Assembly (NCBI GenBank): GCA_964035545.1 | Contig: OZ037770.1 | Location: forward strand, 15,972,642 to 15,995,641 | Length of the DNA: 23,000 nucleotides | Origin: Bugula neritina | Lineage: Eukaryota; Bryozoa; Gymnolaemata; Cheilostomatida; Bugulidae | Direction: 5' to 3' | Shown: positions 9,686-16,750 of the stretch, in pieces | Numbering within the stretch: the first letter of the stretch is position 1 | How the letters are laid out: the number at the start of each line of letters is the position of its first letter | The notes under the pieces: generated by a model | What the model was told of the DNA's origin: nothing | The model's database searches: none | What the model saw: the letters and a program-made list of their open reading frames with translations, nothing else | Translations under genes and position numbers: made by a program

Positions 9686-10267
9686 ATGACAATTTATGCT
9701 ACACAAAGCCACCAATAAGTGCTTTCTCAAAATTTAGTTGGCCAGGCGTGATATGCTGCACATTGTAATAATGGTTGCTTTAATACACCTCAACAACACC
9801 CAGCATATAATCAGAGTTGAATAGAGAATTGGCTATTAGCAGTTTAAACTGATGATAAATTATAAGCTGTCATTGTTGCTGGTAGACAATTAAACTATTG
9901 GTTTCATCGTAAACCTCCCTGCATTATAATAAATATCCAATAATAATAATATATGCATAGCAATGTCAGTCTGGGATGCAAATTAACACAAGGTTATCAG
10001 TTATGATAAAAGGCAAAGAATTTTTCTTCTTATCATTTATTCATTTATTCAAATTTATGGACGGAATGTATAGATTTAAAGTTGACAATTGGTAGAGTCA
10101 GTGGAAAGACTAAACAATATTAAATGGCACAATAAGACCCCCCCCCCCCCCCTTGTACAATTATCGTACAAAGCAAGTTGACACTAAAAGGCTCTACAAA
10201 AAAATCCTGACAATCCGTAGTCGGACATTTAGTGAGTCTAATCTCCCTGATCACTTTCGTACAGAGT
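9686..10267. other. Intergenic, no gene seen; poly-C run
   Basis: AT-rich unique sequence with scattered stops in all frames. It contains a run of 15 cytosines (10138-10152). At 10036-10041 and 10044-10049 are two minus-strand AATAAA hexamers, about 510 bp beyond the stop of the profilin-like gene, which may be its polyadenylation signals. Confidence 0.5.
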
Positions 10268-10447
10268 AGTATGCTGGTACTATACACTGGTACTAGATAC
10301 TGGTATTAGGTACTGACACTAGGTACTGGTACTAGGTACTGGTACTGGTACTAGGTACTGGTACTGGTACTAGGTACTGGTACTATACACTGGTACTAGG
10401 TACTGGTACTAGGTACTGGTACTAGGTACTGGTACTAGGTACTGATA
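10268..10447. repeat. 13-bp array
   Basis: About a dozen copies of TACTGGTACTAGG with shorter 6-bp GGTACT insertions. It lies in the predicted 3' UTR or flank of the profilin-like gene. Confidence 0.9.
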
Positions 10448-10554
10448 CAGGCCTACTAGATGCTGCATCTCCTTCTCTAGGATACAACTTTCACTTCTTG
10501 CCGTGTATAACCTTGGTTAAAGGACAGAAGCTCTGGAAGACTCTGTAGAGCAGC

Positions 10555-11266
10555 TCATGATAATTTCTCCTGAAGTTTATCAGCCAGACAGAGGATCCAG
10601 TCGGTGGTTCTCTCACAGTCAAACTTGCGGGCTTTGATAGTAACTATGAGAGTGTGTTGAGACTCTGTAACACAGGCTATGATGTAACTGGATCCATTAA
10701 ACAAGACTATCAGCTGGTCTGTCAGCTGCTTCACACAGTAGTACAGGTTGTCCAAGTACAGCACATCCTGACATCCAGGCTGGTAAAGCAGAATGTCTCT
10801 CAACATCTATAATAGAAATTATACACAATGTTATCATAACTATAGCAATCAGTCTTCACTGGCAGCCATAAAGACCTACCATAACACCATTTTTAGTGAG
10901 CATTTAGACCTACCATAACACCATTCTCAGTGAGCATTTAGACCTACCAAAACACCATTCTCAGTGAGCATTTAGACTTACCATAACATCATTCTCAGTG
11001 AGCATTTAGACCTACCAAAACACCATTCTCAGTGAGCATTTAGACTTACCATAACATCATTCTCAGTGAGCATTTAGACCTACCATAACATCATTCTCAG
11101 TGAGCATTTCCTCTCCGTCTTTCACCATGATGTTTCCGTTTGGGGAAAGTAGCTGGGCCTCCCTCAGTCTCACCCCGGTCTTTCTGTAGCTCTTGATGTG
11201 CTGCAGAAACGCTTTAATCCATTTACATTTCTTGTTTGGGTTGGAGATGAACAGCAGACCCAACAT
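10555..11266 (-). CDS. Profilin-like protein (two coding exons)
   Basis: Reading on the minus strand, a coding exon 11266-11084 (61 codons, exon start about 11273 after TTTCATTTCAG) is followed by intron 11083-10807 and the last exon 10806-10555 (83 codons plus TGA). The phase is 0 and the product is 144 residues, close to the usual 125-140 of profilins. The pattern fits a profilin fold: an N-terminal helix with W20 region (KCKWIKAFLQ), strand AQLLSPNGNI, then LTENDV, YLDNLYYCV, SSYIIACVTESQHTLIVTI and a C-terminal helix WILCLADKLQEK. Profilins bind actin monomers and poly-proline; this one is divergent, perhaps nearest the profilin-4 type. That assignment is by pattern, not by search. A 5' non-coding exon may lie upstream. 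The intron starts with a seven-copy array that repeats the exon end and its donor. Confidence 0.6.
10871..11104. repeat. 34-bp array duplicating an exon end and its splice donor
   Basis: Seven copies, period 34 bp. On the minus strand each contains the last bases of the profilin-like exon (CTGAGAATGATGTTATG or variants) followed by a donor GTAGGT (five copies) or GTAAGT (two copies). The copy furthest right is the real exon end. The inner copies alternate in pairs, which suggests a dimeric expansion. Confidence 0.95.
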
Positions 11267-11442
11267 GTTTACTCTGAAATGAAATAGTTTGACTATATTA
11301 TTCATCATATTACAAACATATGGTTATATTATATGATCTTATTTGAAACCCCTTTATGGGTTTAGGAATCAAGTTTAGTACCTCAATTTCTGCTTGTTGC
11401 AGCTGCATTAAACAGCTGTAGAACATGAAATTGAGTCTATGC

Positions 11443-11625
11443 ATGGTGCTAATACTGTGCTATAACGTAATATTATCTGTACTTACTCTGGTCAATATGG
11501 TGCTAATACTGTGCTATAATATAATATTATCTGTACTTACTCTGGTCAATATGGTGCTAATACTGTGCTATAATATAATATTATCTGTACTTACTCTGGT
11601 CAATATGGTGCTAATACTGTGCTAG
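11443..11625. repeat. 54-bp array with minus-strand GTAAGT sites
   Basis: Three and a half copies of a 54-bp unit containing ATGGTGCTAATACTGTGCTA and TACTTACTCTGGTCAAT. Read on the minus strand, each full unit has CCAGA|GTAAGTAC, a donor-like site. It lies upstream of the profilin-like coding exon, where a 5' UTR exon and intron could be. Confidence 0.92.
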
Positions 11626-11834
11626 TCATTTGATTGTATGTGACAGTTTGCGGAGGCTCTACAGCTGGTAATGACGTGCTGAAGTGTATTCAACATAGTT
11701 TTATAATATTATATATCGGTCATTTAATGCAATTAATCACAAATTACACCAACCGTGTCGAAAGATAAATCAGGAGAGGCACTTTGAGTTATATTTAGTG
11801 TCGTGGTACTGTAGAATAACCTGCAGGCAACTGT
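11626..11834. other. Spacer, no gene seen
   Basis: Unique sequence between two arrays. It may hold the 5' UTR exon or promoter of the minus-strand profilin-like gene, but nothing specific can be pointed to. Confidence 0.4.
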
Positions 11835-12275
11835 ATAGCACATATATGTAGCACATTGCAGTGTATGTATAGCACATATATGTAGCACATTGCTGTGTAT
11901 GTATAGCACATATATGTATCTCATTGCTGTGTATGCATAGCACATATATGTAGCACATTGCAGTGTATGTATAGCACATATATGTAGCACATTGCAGTGT
12001 ATGTATAGCACATATATGTATCTCATTGCAGTGTATGTATAGCACATATATGTAGCACATTACTGTGTATGTATAGCACATATATGTAGCACATAATGTG
12101 TATGTATAGCACATATATGTAGCACATAATGTGTATGTATAGCACATATATGTAGCACATTACTGTGTATGTATAGCACATATATGTAGCACATTACAGT
12201 GTATGTATAGCACATATATGTAGCACATTGCAGTGTATGTATAGCACATATATGTAGCACATTGCAGTGTATGTA
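11835..12275. repeat. 34-bp array
   Basis: About thirteen copies of a 34-bp unit containing TATAGCACATATATGTAGCA and CATTGCAGTGTATG. Shortened 30-bp variants occur around 12085-12145. The core GCACATATATGTAGC is nearly palindromic. The long minus-strand reading frames here are artefacts. Confidence 0.93.
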
Positions 12276-12355
12276 TGCAAGTACATATAAAGTGAGGGGT
12301 TCAAAGTACAGATCATAGTTTTATATTGGAGCATATGCTATTATTATATTGTAGT

Positions 12356-12466
12356 GGAGGCTTATGGGACTGCTTTGATTCAGCTGCTTGGAGTTATGAC
12401 CTCACAGGTTTTGGTCCACAAGAAAAGCTAAGACTTGGGTGGATTGCAGAGAACTTGTCAGTGTAG
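12356..12466 (+). CDS. Possible isolated exon, unrecognised
   Basis: After a possible acceptor TTATATTGTAG (12354), one frame is open for 36 codons to TAG and reads GGLWDCFDSAAWSYDLTG, then FGPQEKLRLGWIAENLSV. The composition, rich in aromatic residues with a single LGWI-type motif, looks more protein-like than the surrounding AT-rich sequence. A donor-like CTG|GTAAGT follows at 12475-12481. No partner exon on this strand is evident. It could be a terminal exon, a relic or chance. Confidence 0.2.
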   Translation, partial: GGLWDCFDSAAWSYDLTGFGPQEKLRLGWIAENLSV

Positions 12467-12500
12467 ATGAAACCTGGTAAGTTTATACTAAATACTGAAT

Positions 12501-12548
12501 GTATATTATATTATATTATATTATATTATATTATATTATATTATATAT
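12501..12548. repeat. TTATA pentamer microsatellite
   Basis: About nine copies of the pentamer TTATA, ending in TATATATAC. Confidence 0.9.
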
Positions 12549-12695
12549 ATACATTCATTGACAGTGAACATATAAAAGTATAAACAATGCATAATATATA
12601 AGAATATAAGGAATGATGAGCAAATGACATGCTAATAAATTATTTGAAAATAGTACCAGTTACATGTTACATACACGTTGCAAAGGAAAGGATAC
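12549..12695. other. Spacer, no gene seen
   Basis: AT-rich unique sequence between two arrays with no supported gene or signal. Confidence 0.4.
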
Positions 12696-12968
12696 TAAAC
12701 TATACAGCGTAGAGAGCGTAGAGAAACTATACAGCGTAGAGAGTGTAGAGAAACTATACAGCGTAGAGAGTGTAGAGAAACTATACAGCGTAGAGAGTGT
12801 AGAGAAACTATACAGCGTAGAGAGTGTAGAGAAACTATACAGCGTAGAGAGTGTAGAGAAACTATACAGCGTAGAGAGTGTAGAGAAACTATACAGCGTA
12901 GAGAGTGTAGAGAAACTATACAGCGTAGAGAGTGTAGAGAAACTATACAGCGTAGAGAGTGTAGAGAA
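12696..12968. repeat. 27-bp array, ten near-perfect copies
   Basis: Ten copies of a 27-bp unit made of CTATACAGCGTAGAGAGTG plus TAGAGAAA. The first copy differs by one base (GAGCG). Nine codons per unit keep one plus and one minus frame open, but no splice or start evidence supports coding. Confidence 0.95.
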
Positions 12969-13042
12969 AAGCATAAAATAGTTTACAGACCATTTCGCTG
13001 TAACAAGACTCTAACTTCCTAACAGAATGTGTTCATTCAGGC

Positions 13043-13215
13043 TATATACTAGTATATACTATACTATACACCAGTATATACTATACTATACACTAGTATA
13101 TACTATACTATACATTAGTATATACTATACTATACACTACTATATACTATACTATACATTAGTATATACTATACTATATACTAGTATAGTATAGTATATA
13201 CTAGTATATATTCAT
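13043..13215. repeat. ~24-bp AT-rich array
   Basis: Six to seven copies of CTAGTATATACTATACTATA-type units. They contain overlapping palindromes around ACTAGTATATACTA. Confidence 0.88.
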
Positions 13216-13326
13216 GTAGTATATTTAGGACTAGAAGAGGATAGCATATACATGTAAACCAGGAAGAGAGAAGGAAACAGTCAATAATGAATCATCCAGA
13301 GAAAAGTAAAGCATGAGTGTGTCAGT

Positions 13327-13965
13327 AAATAGGTGTATTCTGTAGACAGGTGTGTTCTGTAGACAGGTGTGTTCTGTAGACAAGTGTATTTTGTAGACAG
13401 GTGTATTCTGTAGAGAGGTGTATTCTGTAGACAGGTGTGTTCTGTAGACAGGTGTGTTCTGTAGACAAGTGTATTTTGTAGACAGGTGTATTCTGTAGAG
13501 GGGTGTATTCTGTAGACAGGTGTGTTCTGTAGACAGGTGTGTTCTGTAGACAAGTGTATTTTGTAGACAGGTGTATTCTGTAGAGAGGTGTATTCTGTAG
13601 ACAGGTGTATTCTGTAGACAGGTGTATTCTGTAGACAGGTAGGTTCTGTAGACAGGTGTGTTCTGTAGACAGGTGTATTCTGTAGAGAGGTGTGTTCTGT
13701 AGACAGGTAGGTTCTGTAGACAGGTATGTTCTGTAGACAGGTGTGTTCTGTAGACAGGTGTGTTCTGTAGAGAGGTGTGTTCTGTAGACAGGTGTGTTCT
13801 GTAGACAGGTAGGTTCTGTAGACAGGTGTGTTCTGTAGAGAGGTGTGTTCTGTAGACAGGTAGGTTCTGTAGACAGGTGAGGTAGACAGGTGTATTCTGT
13901 AGACAGGTGTGTTCTGTAGACAGGTAGGTTCTGTAGACAGGTGTATTCTGTAGACAGGTGAGGTA
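13327..13965. repeat. 17-bp array in the 3' UTR or flank of the dispanin-like gene
   Basis: About 37 copies of TCTGTAGACAGGTGTGT with GTATT, GTAGG and GAGAGG variants. It starts about 27 bp after the minus-strand stop (13992). The 17-bp unit lacks stops in all minus frames, which produces overlapping frames of up to 254 codons that are not genes. Confidence 0.95.
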
Positions 13966-13991
13966 GAGTGTCATAAGTTGCTGCCAGGCTG

Positions 13992-15967
13992 TCACACACT
14001 GCTGCCAGGTGCGTATTTATTGACATTGTAGTAAACAACAACCACAAACAATATAAAAAGTCCTGAGCATATTCCTAGGATGTTTAGTAGCTTCGAATAC
14101 CAGGAGTACTTGGCGGCCATCTTCTCATCCCCTGCGAGCAATATACATACATATATATATATACTATATATAGTAACTGTATACTATATAAAGTAACTGT
14201 ATACTATATATAGTAACTGTATACTATATATAGTAACTGTATACTATATATAGTAACTGTATACTATATATAGTAACTGTATACTATATATAGTATACAG
14301 TTACTATATATAGTAACTGTATACTATATATAGTAACTGTATACTATATATAGTAACTGTATACTATATAAAGTAACTGTATACTATATATAGTATACAG
14401 TTACTATATATAGTAACTGTATACTATATATAGTAACTGTATACTATATATAGTAACTGTATACTATATAAAGTAACTGTATACTATATATAGTAACTGT
14501 ATACTATATAAAGTAACTGTATACTATATATAGTAACTGTATACTATATATAGTAACTGTATACTATATAAAGTAACTGTATACTATATATAGTAACTGT
14601 ATACTATATATAGTAACTGTATACTATATATAGTAACTGTATACTATATATAGTAACTGTATACTATATATAGCAAATGCAGACTATTTAAATACTTTCA
14701 CTCACCTTCATTTAGTGACTTCTTAGTGAGCAGGGAGAAGTAGAGGGCCCCAGCCCCTGCAAACACTCCACACAGGACCAGCGTAAATATGGACGTTTTG
14801 AAATGTGGAGAAATTTTCACTTGGGTAGTTTGTTTGAGCTTGAAGATACTGGCATTGCTGCGTCCATTGACAGTCACATGACCATTAGCTGCCTGAAGAC
14901 TCTTTGCTGACAGTGGGCGGGACTTCTTCGAGCCAGCTGCTCGCAGATTATCGGTGGAGTATGTTACTTTGTCAGCGATTCTAACTGTGTGCTTACTGGA
15001 GCCGGCGGAAGATGGCCGACTTCCTGCCTGGAACATGGAGGTGATGTGATCACTAGAGTTCTTGAGAATAGAAGGACTCTGAGCTTTAGTAAAATGAGCA
15101 GACTGGGAGGAAATCACCTCTATAGTCTCGCACTCTTCGTCCAACCCTTGATTCTCAAAGGTCTGCAGAGAAGTAGAAGAAGCGCTTACTGGCCGCGCCA
15201 GCTGCCCTCTGGACAGTTCTGAAGCTTTGCTCGAGCTTTTAACATCAATAGAAAGCTTTTGTTTGTGACTCTGAAATGCTGACTTAGCTGGTGAGATCCC
15301 AGAACTCTCTACCTTGTCTAATGGTATCCCAGAACCCTCTACCTTGTCTGGTGGTATCCCATAACTCTCTACCTTGTCTGGTGGTATCACAGAACTCTCT
15401 ACCTTGTCTAATGGTATCACAGAACTCTCTACCTTGTCTGGTGGTATCCCATAACTCTCTACCTTGTCTGGTGGTATCCCATAACTCTCTACCTTGTCTG
15501 GTGGTATCACAGAACCTCTTCCTGAGTCTTTGTCTGTCTCGTTATCAACAACCAAATTATTCTCAGCAATCTCAGACTTGTTTTGAAGGCGAAGAGACTT
15601 AGACTTTCTTTTGCTAGTTTTTGTTATTTCCAACTCAATGGGAGGAAGTCTCCCCGATGGTTTAGATAGTTTGTGATCGCCATTATTGTTGGTGAGGCGG
15701 CCATCTTGTATGTGACTAGTCGAATGCTCTTCATTCTCCATCTTACCTGCACAGAGATTAGTTATATTATGTTTATATTATATAGTATGTGATGAATGAT
15801 AGAATCATATTACTTACAGTAGTATGATAGATTATATTACTTACAGTAGTATGATAGATTATATTACTTACAGTAGTATGATAGATTATATTACTTACAC
15901 TAGTATGATAGAATTATATTACTTACACTAATATGGTAGAGTTATATTACTTACCTATCTGTTCCAT
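13992..15967 (-). CDS. CD225/dispanin (IFITM-like) two-pass membrane protein with long repeat-bearing N-terminus
   Basis: Three minus-strand exons join in phase: 15967-15955 (13 bp, ATGGAACAGATAG), 15746-14706 and 14131-13992 (TGA), giving 397 residues. The tiny first exon fits because its frame enters the second as MEQIGKMENEE; otherwise the start would be M7 in exon 2. The N-terminal 315 residues look disordered and basic/Ser-rich, with seven tandem decapeptides of the type IPPDKVESYG (about 84-156). Membrane segments lie at about 321-342 and 366-386. Between and around them, ALYFSLLTKKSLNEGDEK and AAKYSWYSKLLNILGICSG match the CD225/dispanin pattern (YS...GD...A..S..AK..N). Family members place a re-entrant helix plus a membrane anchor in vesicle, synaptic or plasma membranes. 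The exact role here is unknown. An AATAAA (14021-14016) lies inside the last coding exon, and no later signal is seen before the 3' array. Confidence 0.72.
14155..14674. repeat. 20-bp palindromic array in intron 2 of the dispanin-like gene
   Basis: About 26 copies of a 20-bp unit, AGTAACTGTATACTATATAT, with an AAAG variant. At about 14290-14312 and 14390-14412 the orientation flips, forming CAGTTACTATA/TATAGTAACTG and GTATACTATA/TATAGTATAC perfect palindromes. It occupies most of intron 14705-14132. Confidence 0.95.
15291..15508. repeat. 30-bp coding minisatellite inside the dispanin-like gene
   Basis: Seven copies of a 30-bp unit in frame within exon 2, encoding decapeptides such as IPPDKVESYG and IPLDKVESSV. 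Differences between copies affect only a few residues (Y/S, G/V, P/L). Copy-number change here would be length-polymorphic without a frameshift. Confidence 0.93.
15786..15955. repeat. ~27-bp array copying the exon 1 splice donor
   Basis: Five to six copies of a unit of about 27 bp. Read on the minus strand, every copy contains GTAAGTAATATAA, the same bases as the real donor of the 13-bp first exon (ATAG|GTAAGTAATATAA). The array fills most of intron 15954-15747. Confidence 0.9.
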
Positions 15968-16446
15968 TGTGTAAGTTGGACTTGCCTAGAGTTATGCTGT
16001 TGCTACATGGCAGGCAGCACCCAATGCTTGTGGCATAGTAGAAGTAATATTGATTGCAATTGTCAACGTTTCTATGTCATCAATAATATCAGTTCCAGGC
16101 TTTTACTTTCTACTCAATAATTCATACAAATAACAGCTACTCAATATTAATCTATTGTTCCTTCACTACTGCAAACAATTGATGAGGCAACTCCATGAAT
16201 TATCTAGCAAACAACTGCATATATTACTGCGTGTTTATCATATGACTGTGTGTTTATTTATTTTACTATTATATGTTTACTATATTACTATATGTTCATT
16301 ATATTACTGTGTGTTTACTATATTACTATATGTTTATTATATTACTATACGTTTATTATATTAAATGCAAAGAGAGAGTGAAGGAATATAACTGTTGCCT
16401 GTGTACAAAAGAAATCCTGCATAACGTCTTTCAGATTGGCATATAT
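15968..16446. other. Spacer between the LamG-PAN and dispanin-like genes
   Basis: It should hold the 5' UTR and promoter of the dispanin-like gene. No gene is seen. A ~24-bp AT-rich array (16236-16362) with TGTTTATTATATTACTATA-like units occupies its right part. Confidence 0.5.
16236..16362. repeat. ~24-bp AT-rich array
   Basis: Five to six imperfect copies around TATGTTTACTATATTACTA, with variants TGTGTTTA, TGTTCATT and CGTTTATT. Confidence 0.85.
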
Positions 16447-16452
16447 TTTATT
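16447..16452 (-). terminator. Probable polyadenylation signal of the LamG-PAN gene
   Basis: Minus-strand AATAAA about 300 bp after the TAA stop (16753-16751). It is the first such hexamer downstream of the stop. Confidence 0.55.
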
Positions 16453-16550
16453 CAGAACTCACAGTTTCTTAAAAGTATAAATTTCATAAACGGAAATTAT
16501 GATAGAGTACATCATTTGAAATTTAAATTGGAACATTAAAACTACAGTAT

Positions 16551-16652
16551 AAAAGACTATGTGAATGTTAGGATGTATTTAGTATGAAAGACTATGTGAA
16601 TGTTTGAATGTATTTAGTATAGAATGCTATGTGAATGTTTGAATGTGTTTTA
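16551..16652. repeat. ~38-bp repeat, three copies, in a 3' UTR
   Basis: Three imperfect copies containing GACTATGTGAATGTTTGAAT and TGTATTTAGTAT. It lies in the predicted 3' UTR of the LamG-PAN gene. Confidence 0.88.
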
Positions 16653-16750
16653 ATCCACCAACGCTTCGTTTCAATATGCAACAATAATGTTGAGGTGAAA
16701 AAATATTTTATGCTTGTTTTGCAGCAGCAGTAGCATGCTAGCAGTGACAG

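Noticed and set aside
12664-12981. Repeat protein with KLYSVESVE nonapeptides (both strands open)
   Set aside because: Ten near-identical 27-bp copies with no splice partner, no credible start context and no unique flanking coding sequence.
13231-14047. Long overlapping minus-strand reading frames (up to 254 codons) of the VYRTHLSTEHT type
   Set aside because: They come from a 17-bp unit that has no stop in any minus phase. The region is the 3' flank of the dispanin-like gene, and there is no start or splice evidence.
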